7,400 bases of DNA from Candidatus Curtissbacteria bacterium RIFCSPHIGHO2_01_FULL_41_11. Lineage in GTDB: Bacteria > Patescibacteriota > Microgenomatia > Curtissbacterales > GWA2-41-24. This document shows, piece by piece, positions 1-6,012 of this stretch. Each line of letters begins with the position of its first letter. The stretch's first letter is position 1. Below the pieces are notes generated by a model that saw nothing but the letters and a program-made list of their open reading frames with translations, was not told the DNA's origin and searched no databases. The position numbers were made by a program, and so were the translations under genes. The DNA lies in the NCBI GenBank assembly GCA_001776335.1, contig MFAZ01000040.1:17859-25258 (forward strand). The letters run 5' to 3'.

Positions 1-2
1 CT

Positions 3-1790
3 TCTTACGTTCCCCTAAAGCGTGCCGGGAGAAACTATTCGGGGCTCTGCCCGTTTCACTCGGAGCGGACACCCTCTTTTATGGTTTCGCCGGAAAGACA
101 AGCTTTTAAGTGTTTTGGTTGCGGAGAATCAGGAGATGTTTTTACATTCCTGGAAAAGATTGAAGGTTGGGAGTTTCGTGAGACTTTAGAGGAGCTTGCA
201 AAAGGGGCCGGAGTAAAACTTACCAACTTTAAGCCGACTGCGGTTTCCAGACAGAAAGACAAGCTAATTGAGATTAATAAACTTTCCAGCCGTTTTTATA
301 AATATCTTCTTTCCAAACATAAGTCGGGCGAGCCGGGAAGAGCCTATTTAAAAAAACGGGGGGTGCCGGAGGAGCTTTGGGAGAAATTTGATTTGGGATA
401 TGCGCCTGAGGGGTGGGAGAACCTCTCAAAATTTTTAGCTCGTCACGGGTACAATTTTGCCGATGTTGTAACGGCAGGACTTGTCACCGGCAGATCGGGG
501 AGAAGTAGCGGTTATTACGACCGATTCCGGGGCAGGTTGATGTTCCCGATTAAGGACAGTAGGGGGACAATTTTGGGGTTTTCCGGGAGGGTAATAGATA
601 CACTTCGACAGAACTCAGTGCAAGCCAGTAGCCAGACACCAGACAGACAGGAGGCAAAATATATAAACTCTCCGGAAACTCCGATATTCAGCAAAGGATC
701 GCTGCTTTTTGGGCTGGACGTTGCCAGAAGCGCAATTAGGGAAAAAAACGAGGCAGTTTTGGTGGAGGGTGAATTTGACGTGCTTTCAAGTTATAAGGCA
801 GGGCTTTTAAATGTTGTTGCAAGCAAAGGGACGGCGCTAACGGAAAAACAGGTGGCAATTCTGGCGCGTATTTGTGAACGGGTGATTATTTGTTTTGATA
901 CGGATTTGGCAGGTGATGCCGCCTCCAGGCGGGGAATTGAGCTGCTGGATATTAGCGGAGTGAATGTGAAAGTCGCGAGGCTTGGAAAATGGAAGGACCC
1001 CGATGAGTTTGCGAAGTCGGATCCCAAAGGATTTTTGAAGGCTATTTCAGGTAGTGAAGATATCTATGATTATTTTATAGAATCGGCAACATCACGTTTT
1101 AATCCGGCAACTGCCGAGGGTAAGAAGAAGATCGGAAGTGAACTGCTGCCAATTTTGGCCAAAATTTCGGATGATCTGGTCAGAGGACATTATGTAGCCA
1201 AGCTTGCCAATATTTTGGATTTGGACACTGAAGTTGTTTCCGATGCGGTAAAGCGGCGGGGTGTGGCGCCATATGAAGCAGGTCTTTTGAAAAGTAGTGC
1301 AGAAGAGTCACCAAAAACCGCACGTGGAGTAACACTGGAGGAATATTTTTTGGCACTTTTAGTATTTCAGGAAGAAGTTGTTGAAGATATTTTGGATCAA
1401 GTTTCACCGCAGGATTTTAACCAGGAGCAAGGGAAGCGATTTTTTAAATGGCTGCGTGATATAATTGGTCACTCGAAAAACAAGAGATTATCACGTTTTT
1501 TGTCGAAGCTGCCTTCTGATCTTGGTCCGTTTGTCGACAATTTGTATTTAATAAACATAAGTCCGGATTTTGGCGATAAGCAATTGTGGGCGGCGGAAGC
1601 AACTAAAACGGCTAAGCTTATTCGTGATAAATCATTGAGAAGACAACAAGCTATTATTTCTAGTAAGCTAAAGGAAGCGCAGAAGAGTTCTGATGAGGCA
1701 AAAGTGAGGACCCTTCTTGATCAGTTTGATAAGATTTCAGAGGCTAGAAAGAAGGCTGCATCATTAAATGGCAAGAACAATTGGTACTAA
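3..1790 (+). CDS. dnaG: DNA primase DnaG, 5'-truncated by the window edge
   Basis: DnaG makes the short RNA primers for lagging-strand replication and is recruited by the DnaB helicase. The reading frame is open from base 3, before the first ATG at 81, and these upstream codons encode conserved zinc-finger sequence, so ATG 81 is not the start. Numbering from base 3, the CHC2 zinc ligands are C16, H19, C37 and C40. Their spacing matches E. coli C40/H43/C61/C64, so about 24 residues are missing. The TOPRIM domain shows the acidic motif EGEFD (E255) and DTD (D299, D301), followed by LAGDAASRRG. The C-terminal third is helical and diverged, as expected for the DnaB-interaction domain. The segment around residues 202-218 is an unusual insertion with 7-bp repeat DNA at 625-645. 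The gene ends in TAA and overlaps rpoD by 23 bases, suggesting co-transcription and translational coupling. The assignment is very secure. Confidence 0.97.
   Translation, partial: SYVPLKRAGRNYSGLCPFHSERTPSFMVSPERQAFKCFGCGESGDVFTFLEKIEGWEFRETLEELAKGAGVKLTNFKPTAVSRQKDKLIEINKLSSRFYKYLLSKHKSGEPGRAYLKKRGVPEELWEKFDLGYAPEGWENLSKFLARHGYNFADVVTAGLVTGRSGRSSGYYDRFRGRLMFPIKDSRGTILGFSGRVIDTLRQNSVQASSQTPDRQEAKYINSPETPIFSKGSLLFGLDVARSAIREKNEAVLVEGEFDVLSSYKAGLLNVVASKGTALTEKQVAILARICERVIICFDTDLAGDAASRRGIELLDISGVNVKVARLGKWKDPDEFAKSDPKGFLKAISGSEDIYDYFIESATSRFNPATAEGKKKIGSELLPILAKISDDLVRGHYVAKLANILDLDTEVVSDAVKRRGVAPYEAGLLKSSAEESPKTARGVTLEEYFLALLVFQEEVVEDILDQVSPQDFNQEQGKRFFKWLRDIIGHSKNKRLSRFLSKLPSDLGPFVDNLYLINISPDFGDKQLWAAEATKTAKLIRDKSLRRQQAIISSKLKEAQKSSDEAKVRTLLDQFDKISEARKKAASLNGKNNWY
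625..645. repeat. heptamer repeat inside dnaG (three units)
   Basis: Three 7-bp units lie in tandem: CCAGTAG (625), CCAGACA (632) and CCAGACA (639). Together they are 21 bp, so the frame of dnaG is kept. They lie in a stretch encoding SVQASSQTPDRQ, between the conserved GFSGRVID and AKYINSPETPIF motifs, which most primases join with a much shorter linker. Confidence 0.6.
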
Positions 1791-2931
1791 AAAAAAGACA
1801 AAACAAGAAAAAGATAAAGCGCAGGCTGCTGTCCCTGCGGCCGGGCCTGTTGATGTTAAGGCAGAGCTGCGAAAGCTACTCAAAAGAGGCCGTGAGCAGG
1901 GTTTTATAACGCAGGACGAAATCTTACAAGTTTTCCCTACACCCGAAAATAATATAGAGGCGGTTGACGATCTTTATTACAAGCTTTTGGAAGAGGGGAT
2001 AGACGTTTTTGATACCACGGAATTTGATCCGTCTGAATTATCAAAGTCTGTTTCCGAGCTTGAGAAAGAGCTGGAAAGTCTGGCAACGCTTGAAGAAGGG
2101 TATCTTTCCGATCCCGTCAGAATGTATTTGAGAGAAATCGGAAGAGTTTCGCTTCTTACTTATGAGGAAGAGGTATCTTTGGCAAAGAGGGTGGAGAAGA
2201 GTGATAAAAAAGCACGGGAAAAGCTGATTAATGCCAATTTGCGCCTGGTGGTTTCGATTGCCAAAAAGTATGTGAATCGAGGGTTAACACTTCTTGACCT
2301 TATTGAAGAGGGAAACATCGGTTTGATGCGGGCGGTTGAAAAGTATGACTGGAGACGCGGATACAAATTTTCTACTTATGCGACTTGGTGGATCAGGCAG
2401 GCGATTACCCGCGCAATAGCAGACCAGGCGAGAACGATTAGAATTCCCGTCCACATGGTTGAAACAATAAACAAATTCAACCGAATTTCCAGAAAGCTTA
2501 TGCAGGAGCTGGGACGCGAAGCAACACCGGAAGAAATTGCCAAGGAAATGGAAATTGAGCCAGAAAAAGTCCGGGAGATCATCAAGGTTTCGCAGGAACC
2601 GGCATCACTTGAGGCACCGGTTGGAGAAGAAGAAGACAGCAGGCTTGGAGACTTTATTCAAGATGCTTCCGCATCGCCTACCGATCAGGCAACTCAGGCT
2701 CTTCTGAAGGATCATATCAGAGAAGTTTTAGCGTCGCTTTCTCCAAGAGAAGCAAAAGTTTTGGAATACAGATTCGGTCTTGAAGACGGGAAGCAAAGGA
2801 CACTTGAGGAGGTCGGTAAGGAATTCGGTGTAACCCGGGAGCGCATAAGGCAAATAGAGGCGAAGGCTATAAGAAAACTGCGACACCCCACCAGAGCCAA
2901 AAAACTGCGGGATTATTTAGAAGCAGTGTAG
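1768..2931 (+). CDS. rpoD: RNA polymerase primary sigma factor (sigma-70/RpoD)
   Basis: This 387-residue protein is the housekeeping sigma factor that directs RNA polymerase to -10/-35 promoters. All primary-sigma regions are visible. Region 1.1-like sequence lies at about 28-90, region 1.2 at about 114-143 (DPVRMYLREIG), and region 2 at about 149-235 (NLRLVVSIAKKY, FSTYATWWIRQAITR, RTIRIPVHMVETINK). The -10-recognition residues Q211 and T214 are conserved. The region 3.2 finger GDFIQD is at 294-299 and the region 4.2 helix-turn-helix at about 346-372 (FGVTRERIRQIEAKA). The large non-conserved insert of proteobacterial RpoD is absent. Residue E180 stands where E. coli sigma-70 has Q406 (LIEEGN instead of LIQEGN), a variant also found in RpoS, so it is not alarming. 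The start is ATG 1768 inside dnaG. The lysine-rich first 18 residues are poorly conserved, and no strong Shine-Dalgarno site is seen. Its position after dnaG matches the macromolecular synthesis operon. Confidence 0.97.
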   Translation: MARTIGTKKKTKQEKDKAQAAVPAAGPVDVKAELRKLLKRGREQGFITQDEILQVFPTPENNIEAVDDLYYKLLEEGIDVFDTTEFDPSELSKSVSELEKELESLATLEEGYLSDPVRMYLREIGRVSLLTYEEEVSLAKRVEKSDKKAREKLINANLRLVVSIAKKYVNRGLTLLDLIEEGNIGLMRAVEKYDWRRGYKFSTYATWWIRQAITRAIADQARTIRIPVHMVETINKFNRISRKLMQELGREATPEEIAKEMEIEPEKVREIIKVSQEPASLEAPVGEEEDSRLGDFIQDASASPTDQATQALLKDHIREVLASLSPREAKVLEYRFGLEDGKQRTLEEVGKEFGVTRERIRQIEAKAIRKLRHPTRAKKLRDYLEAV

Positions 2932-2992
2932 GCGGTTGCCGACGAAGCCTGTCGCTTGAAAAAGTTTAGGTTTGGTGGCAAACTGATGATAG

Positions 2993-3271
2993 ATGTCTAC
3001 TGTTGCAGTAATTGTTGCTCTTTTGGTTTCTTTGGCGGCCACATATAACGCATACGTTCTTCGCGGCGGGAAACTAGCCTGGAGTCAAGTGATTTTGGCT
3101 TTTGGAACAATAACATTGATGTTTTCGTTAATTTTGCCCCATTCTAACACTGTAACAACGTTTCTTGCGCGAACTGGAATTTTAGGAAAGTTGACTTTCG
3201 AACTTTTATTTATCCTCGGTCTTCTCTTGATTCTTGTTAGTTCTCTAAAGCTTCGTTATTCTCTAAAGTAG
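2993..3271 (+). CDS. small three-helix membrane protein, possibly DUF2304-like
   Basis: This encodes a 92-residue hydrophobic protein with three likely membrane helices, at about 4-22, 32-50 and 67-86. Short polar turns (LRGGK; PHSNTVTTFLARTGIL) separate them, and the C-terminus is basic (KLRYSLK). I do not recognise it with certainty. The layout resembles DUF2304-type small membrane proteins found near glycosyltransferases: helix, RxGxL-like turn, helix, LxRxGI-like turn, helix. It also fits the N-terminal membrane half that SxtJ proteins carry and that the next gene lacks. It sits 61 bases after rpoD and 47 bases before the SxtJ-like gene on the same strand, so it probably belongs with the carbamoyltransferase module. 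Its TAG stop is also the first three bases of a tandem 7-bp repeat. No clear ribosome binding site precedes ATG 2993. Confidence 0.75.
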   Translation: MSTVAVIVALLVSLAATYNAYVLRGGKLAWSQVILAFGTITLMFSLILPHSNTVTTFLARTGILGKLTFELLFILGLLLILVSSLKLRYSLK

Positions 3272-3310
3272 CCACTAGCCACTAGCGATTAGCTACTGGC
3301 AACTAGTACA
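3269..3310. repeat. imperfect tandem heptamer repeat (TAGCCAC-type, six units)
   Basis: Six consecutive 7-bp units begin at 3269, 3276, 3283, 3290, 3297 and 3304: TAGCCAC, TAGCCAC, TAGCGAT, TAGCTAC, TGGCAAC and TAGTACA. The first unit starts with the TAG stop codon of the upstream membrane-protein gene. The repeat fills nearly the whole 47-base gap to the next start codon and leaves no room for a standard ribosome binding site. Confidence 0.8.
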
Positions 3311-3318
3311 ATGTCGCC

Positions 3319-3561
3319 ATGGCATATCTCAAATTTTTATGGAAAAAGTGGCTTTTGGTTGCCCACGCTATTGGTAATTTTCAGGCCCAAGTAATTTTAA
3401 GTGTTTTCTACTTTATTCTTATATTCCCACTAGGGATTGTTTTTAGGTTTTTTTCTGATCCTTTACACTTAAAATTTTCCAAAGATGGTGGAAGAAAAAC
3501 GAGCTTTGAAAAGTGGGAGCACTCCAGAGAAAGTTTGGAGGAGGCGCATAGGCAGTATTGA
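3319..3561 (+). CDS. SxtJ-like small membrane protein
   Basis: This 80-residue protein begins with LKFLWKKWLLVAHAIGNFQ, continues with one long hydrophobic stretch at about 24-45 (VILSVFYFILIFPLGIVFRF), and ends in a charged tail with DPLHLK and EEAHRQY. The order is aromatic/basic amphipathic start, membrane segment, a PLG..FR turn, a DPL motif, then a tail with a tryptophan and a final RQY. It matches the C-terminal half of SxtJ-family membrane proteins found beside NodU/TobZ-type carbamoyltransferases, which supports the assignment. The extra N-terminal helices of full SxtJ are missing and may be supplied by the gene at 2993. Its exact role is unknown; it may anchor or organise the carbamoyltransferase at the membrane. 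The TGA stop ends 37 bases before the carbamoyltransferase start. Confidence 0.75.
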   Translation: MAYLKFLWKKWLLVAHAIGNFQAQVILSVFYFILIFPLGIVFRFFSDPLHLKFSKDGGRKTSFEKWEHSRESLEEAHRQY

Positions 3562-3564
3562 TGA

Positions 3565-3599
3565 AATTTTCAATTTTCAATTTTCAATTTACAATTTAG
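3565..3599. repeat. tandem heptamer repeat (AATTTTC-type, five units)
   Basis: Three perfect AATTTTC units (3565, 3572, 3579) are followed by AATTTAC (3586) and AATTTAG (3593). The last base of the fifth unit is the first base of the carbamoyltransferase GTG start codon. The repeat fills the intergenic gap and no Shine-Dalgarno sequence is left in front of the start. Confidence 0.85.
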
Positions 3600-5386
3600 T
3601 GTACATTCTAGGAATTTCCTGTTTTTATCACGAATCGGCGGCATGTTTGTTAAAGGACGGACTTGTAGCGGCGGCTTCTGCCGAGGAGAGATTTAGCAGG
3701 AAGAAGCACGATTCTGGTTTTCCAAGGCTCGCAGTCGAGTTTTGTTTGAAGCAGGCGGGGATAAAAATTGAAGATGTTGACTATGTTGTTTTTTACGAAA
3801 AGCCTTTTTGGAAGTTTTCCAGAATTTTGTTTTCCACTCTTGCTTTTTATCCGATGGCCTTTCGGCTTTTTGCCAAAGCGATGGTGACATGGCTTTCCGA
3901 CAAGCTGTGGGTGCGATCAATTATTGCTGACGAGTTAAAAATAGATTCGAAGAAAATTCTATTTGTGCCTCACCATATCTCTCACGGTGCCAGCGCTTTT
4001 TATCCGTCCGGGTTTTTGGATGCGGCGGTCATAACATTTGACGGAGTTGGTGAATGGACGACGACTACCTGGGGAGTTGGTAAGGATAAAAATCTGGACG
4101 TTGAATGGGAAATTAAGTTTCCGCACAGCATCGGGCTTTTATATTCTGTCTTTACGGCATTTCTGGGATTTGAGGTCAATGACGGTGAATACAAAGTAAT
4201 GGGGATGGCGCCTTATGGCAAACCAAAATACCTTGATAAAGTACGAAAGCTCGTCAAGGTTTTCCCGGATGGTTCATATGCCCTTCGCATGGGCTACTTT
4301 TCTTACCAATGGCACGACACCAGAGCTTACAGTGCCAAGTTCAGGGAACTTTTTGGAGAGCCCAGACCGCGTGATATGTACTTTTTTACAAAAACCAGCG
4401 GTTATCCAAGTTATTTTGGAAAGAAACCGGAAAACTGGGCGGAACTGTGCGAGATCAATCAGAAATACGCCGATATTGCCGCTTCCATCCAGGCATTTAC
4501 AGAAGAGGTGATTTTAAAGTTGGCAAAGACGGTGCATGAGAAAACAAAAATGGAAAATTTGTGCATTGGGGGAGGGGTGGGTTTAAACAGTGTTGCGAAC
4601 GGAATACTACTTCGAAGCAGGATTTTTAAGCGCGTATTTGTGCAGCCTGCTGCGGGAGACGATGGAGGGAGTATGGGTTCTGCCCTTTATGCATATCACG
4701 CAATTCTTGGTAAAAAACGTGTATTTGTTCAGGATAATTGTTATTTCGGAGCGGAGTATTCTGAAGTGGAAATCGAAAAGTTTCTGAAAAGTAAAAAGAT
4801 TAAATATACAAAAATTACTTCCGAGGAAAAACTGACCGACTTTTTGGCCTCTGAGATTGCCGGAGGCAAGGTTGTTGGTTTCTATCACGGCAGGGCAGAA
4901 TGGGGGCCGAGAGCACTTGGCGCCAGGTCAATTATTGCCAATCCGACTCGGGAGGAGATGAAAGAAGTTGTAAATACCAAAATAAAATTCCGTGAGCCTT
5001 ACAGACCATTTGCGCCGGTAGTTTTGGCGGAAAAAGCCAAAGATTATTTTGAGCTTGGTAATTTGGAACATCAGTATCTAACCAACTTTATGCTTGGAGT
5101 ATTTCCTGTTAAGCGAGAGATGAGAAAAGTGATTCCTGCCGTAACTCACGTTGACGGTTCCGGCAGGCTGCAGATAATTTCGCGGAAACAAAATGCCAGA
5201 TACTGGGATTTAATCAATAAATTCGGTAAAAAAACCGGGGTCTATGTTCTTCTGAATACGTCTTTTAATTTGAAGGGTGAGCCGATTGTAAATTCGCCGG
5301 AAAATGCTTTTGCTACATTTAGCAAATCAGGACTGGATATTTTGGCGCTGGAGCGATATATTGTGATGAAGGAAGATTTGAAGTAA
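3599..5386 (+). CDS. NodU/CmcH/TobZ-family O-carbamoyltransferase
   Basis: Family members use carbamoyl phosphate and ATP to form carbamoyl-adenylate, then move the carbamoyl group to a hydroxyl, usually on a sugar. The 595-residue length is normal for the family. The N-terminal Kae1/TsaD-like domain opens with YILGISCFYHESAACLLKDG and EERFSRKKHDSGFP. It has the metal/nucleotide-binding histidines in HHISHGASAF (H125, H126, H129), then TFDGVGEW, MGMAPYGKP, GGGVGLNSVANG and PAAGDDGGSMGSA (about 351-363). The C-terminal domain has YHGRAEWGPRALGARSI (about 429-445) and NTSFNLKGEPIV. I chose GTG 3599 because homologous proteins begin at this YILGIS motif. The frame is open back to ATG 3485, but those 38 extra codons overlap the upstream gene and translate repeat DNA. 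Neighbouring SxtJ-like and DUF5989 genes make surface or exported glycan carbamoylation likely. The acceptor is unknown. Confidence 0.93.
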   Translation: MYILGISCFYHESAACLLKDGLVAAASAEERFSRKKHDSGFPRLAVEFCLKQAGIKIEDVDYVVFYEKPFWKFSRILFSTLAFYPMAFRLFAKAMVTWLSDKLWVRSIIADELKIDSKKILFVPHHISHGASAFYPSGFLDAAVITFDGVGEWTTTTWGVGKDKNLDVEWEIKFPHSIGLLYSVFTAFLGFEVNDGEYKVMGMAPYGKPKYLDKVRKLVKVFPDGSYALRMGYFSYQWHDTRAYSAKFRELFGEPRPRDMYFFTKTSGYPSYFGKKPENWAELCEINQKYADIAASIQAFTEEVILKLAKTVHEKTKMENLCIGGGVGLNSVANGILLRSRIFKRVFVQPAAGDDGGSMGSALYAYHAILGKKRVFVQDNCYFGAEYSEVEIEKFLKSKKIKYTKITSEEKLTDFLASEIAGGKVVGFYHGRAEWGPRALGARSIIANPTREEMKEVVNTKIKFREPYRPFAPVVLAEKAKDYFELGNLEHQYLTNFMLGVFPVKREMRKVIPAVTHVDGSGRLQIISRKQNARYWDLINKFGKKTGVYVLLNTSFNLKGEPIVNSPENAFATFSKSGLDILALERYIVMKEDLK

Positions 5387-5512
5387 ATTTCTAATTTCTA
5401 ATTAACCTAATTTCTAAATAAATACAAAAATACCAAATCCCAATTTAGAAATTGGTGTTTTAAAAATTATTTAGATCAATTAGAATAATTAGTGTAATTA
5501 GATCAATTAGAA
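5387..5512. repeat. AT-rich low-complexity spacer with tandem nonamers and complementary arms
   Basis: This 126-base gap between the carbamoyltransferase and the DUF5989 gene is almost entirely repetitive. Its left side carries repeated TAATTTCT-like units (about 5388-5417). Its right side carries 9-bp units starting at 5473, 5482, 5491 and 5500 (AGATCAATT, AGAATAATT, AGTGTAATT, AGATCAATT). The two sides are partly complementary (AATTTCTAATT against AATTAGAAAT), so the transcript could fold back on itself. No Shine-Dalgarno site is seen before ATG 5513. Confidence 0.65.
5440..5461 (+). terminator. weak hairpin, possible attenuator or terminator
   Basis: CCAATT (5440-5445) and AATTGG (5450-5455) form a perfect 6-bp stem with a four-base loop, followed by TGTTTT. 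The stem is AT-rich and the T run is short, so termination would be inefficient at best. It may simply be a by-product of the complementary repeats in this spacer. Confidence 0.25.
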
Positions 5513-5692
5513 ATGAAATTTCTCAAGGGATTTGTTTCACGAAGCGGCGAAGCAGGGGAGTTGTTGACTTTTTTGTGGAAGGCAAAGCTCTGGTTTTTGA
5601 TTCCTTTTGTTTTAGTACTTCTTCTTTTCGGATTCCTTTTGATATTTGCCCAAGCAACAGGCGTTGCCCCATTTATCTACACGTTGTTTTAA
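5513..5692 (+). CDS. DUF5989 family small membrane protein
   Basis: This gene encodes 59 residues. The N-terminus is amphipathic (MKFLKGFVSRSGEAGELLTF), followed by LWKAKLWFLIP, one membrane helix at about 28-46, and the ending FAQATGVAPFIYTLF. The LWxxKxWxLxP entry to the helix and the F-A-Q-x-x-x-x-APFIYTLF ending match DUF5989, small proteins that commonly sit beside NodU/TobZ-type carbamoyltransferases and SxtJ-like genes. That is the arrangement here, 126 bases downstream of the carbamoyltransferase. The molecular role of the family is unknown; a membrane partner for the carbamoyltransferase is an inference. The gene is intact, with a TAA stop at 5690-5692. Its last 15 codons are the parent of two partial copies further downstream. 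A -35-like element for the next ORF lies inside its 3' end. Confidence 0.85.
   Translation: MKFLKGFVSRSGEAGELLTFLWKAKLWFLIPFVLVLLLFGFLLIFAQATGVAPFIYTLF
5645..5692 (+). repeat. tail repeat copy A (native 3' end of the DUF5989 gene)
   Basis: This is the parent form of a three-copy direct repeat. It encodes FAQATGVAPFIYTLF plus stop. Copies B and C match 36 of its 43 core bases (5648-5690), and all differences fall at synonymous codon positions. Copies B and C also carry a 21-bp insertion that is absent here. Confidence 0.9.
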
Positions 5693-5703
5693 AAGAGTAT
5701 AAT
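5676..5703 (+). promoter_or_regulatory. predicted promoter for a leaderless transcript
   Basis: TATAAT at 5698-5703 is a consensus -10 box. A weak -35-like TCTACA at 5676-5681 lies 16 bases upstream, inside the DUF5989 gene. Standard -10 geometry puts the start of transcription about seven bases after the box, on or next to ATG 5710. The mRNA of the next ORF would therefore be leaderless. Confidence 0.5.
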
Positions 5704-5709
5704 TTTTCC

Positions 5710-5919
5710 ATGGATATTGAAAGAGGTGGGCAGAATGATTTGGCAAGAGAACCTAGAAGTATGTCCGGAGAGGTCGTGCTAGACAATCCTGTTGAACAAC
5801 CTCAAATGCGAGAAGGAGTCGACAGGGTATCCCAAGGCACAAGGCTTGCCAGTGCGTTTTCGCGTTTAGGGGATTTTATAAGGGCGGTTCACCCGAAAAA
5901 ATCCGGTAGGCAAACATAA
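5710..5919 (+). CDS. 69-residue hypothetical protein
   Basis: I do not recognise this protein. It is soluble, polar and without membrane segments. The N-terminal half is acidic and rich in E, Q and N. The C-terminal part (LASAFSRLGDFIRAVHP, then KKSGRQT) could form a basic amphipathic helix. ATG 5710 is preferred because a TATAAT box ends six bases upstream, which fits a leaderless start. The frame is open further upstream to 5575, but that part overlaps the DUF5989 gene out of frame. An internal ATG at 5761 is an alternative. The TAA stop is followed, in the same frame, by tail repeat copy B, so readthrough would add an ELIFAQATG... C-terminus. It lies one cassette before hicBA and could be an accessory gene or a decaying ORF. 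No function is proposed. Confidence 0.5.
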   Translation: MDIERGGQNDLAREPRSMSGEVVLDNPVEQPQMREGVDRVSQGTRLASAFSRLGDFIRAVHPKKSGRQT

Positions 5920-5922
5920 GAG

Positions 5923-5997
5923 CTAATTTTCGCCCAGGCAACAGGTGTTGCACCGTTTATTCGCAGAAAAGCTTTGCTTATTTACACACTGTTTTAG
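5923..5997 (+). repeat. tail repeat copy B, fragment of a DUF5989 3' end with a 21-bp insert
   Basis: The copy encodes LIFAQATGVAPFI, then an inserted RRKALLI (5962-5982), then YTLF and a TAG stop. It lies in frame with the preceding 69-codon ORF, whose TAA ends six bases upstream. Bases 5932-5995 are identical over 64 bp to copy C at 6519-6582. The copy includes the inverted repeat GCAACA-GG-TGTTGC at 5938-5951. It has no start codon or N-terminal half, so it is not a gene on its own. Confidence 0.92.
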
Positions 5998-6003
5998 CTA
6001 CTG

Positions 6004-6012
6004 TGTTAAAAT
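6004..6012 (+). promoter_or_regulatory. extended -10 promoter element for hicBA
   Basis: TGTTAAAAT fits the extended -10 form TGnTAnAAT. It begins eight bases after the end of the 64-bp repeat block. A TTTACA at 5981-5986 is -35-like, but the 20-base spacing is long. The predicted transcription start near 6019 lies downstream of ATG 6013 and just before ATG 6022. The same TGTTAAAAT appears after tail copy C. Confidence 0.45.

Noticed and set aside
2970..2983. Hairpin GTTTG-GTGG-CAAAC after rpoD as a terminator
   Set aside because: The stem is only five pairs and there is no T run after it.
5575..5919. 114-codon ORF overlapping the DUF5989 gene
   Set aside because: The first 45 codons lie out of frame over a clear DUF5989 gene, and the promoter supports ATG 5710.
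5938..5951. Inverted repeat GCAACA-GG-TGTTGC in the tails as an integron attC site
   Set aside because: The flanking bases do not fit the RYYYAAC/GTTRRRY cores, and the parent copy encodes a conserved QATGVAP stretch that produces the partial palindrome by itself. It remains possible as a site for another recombinase.
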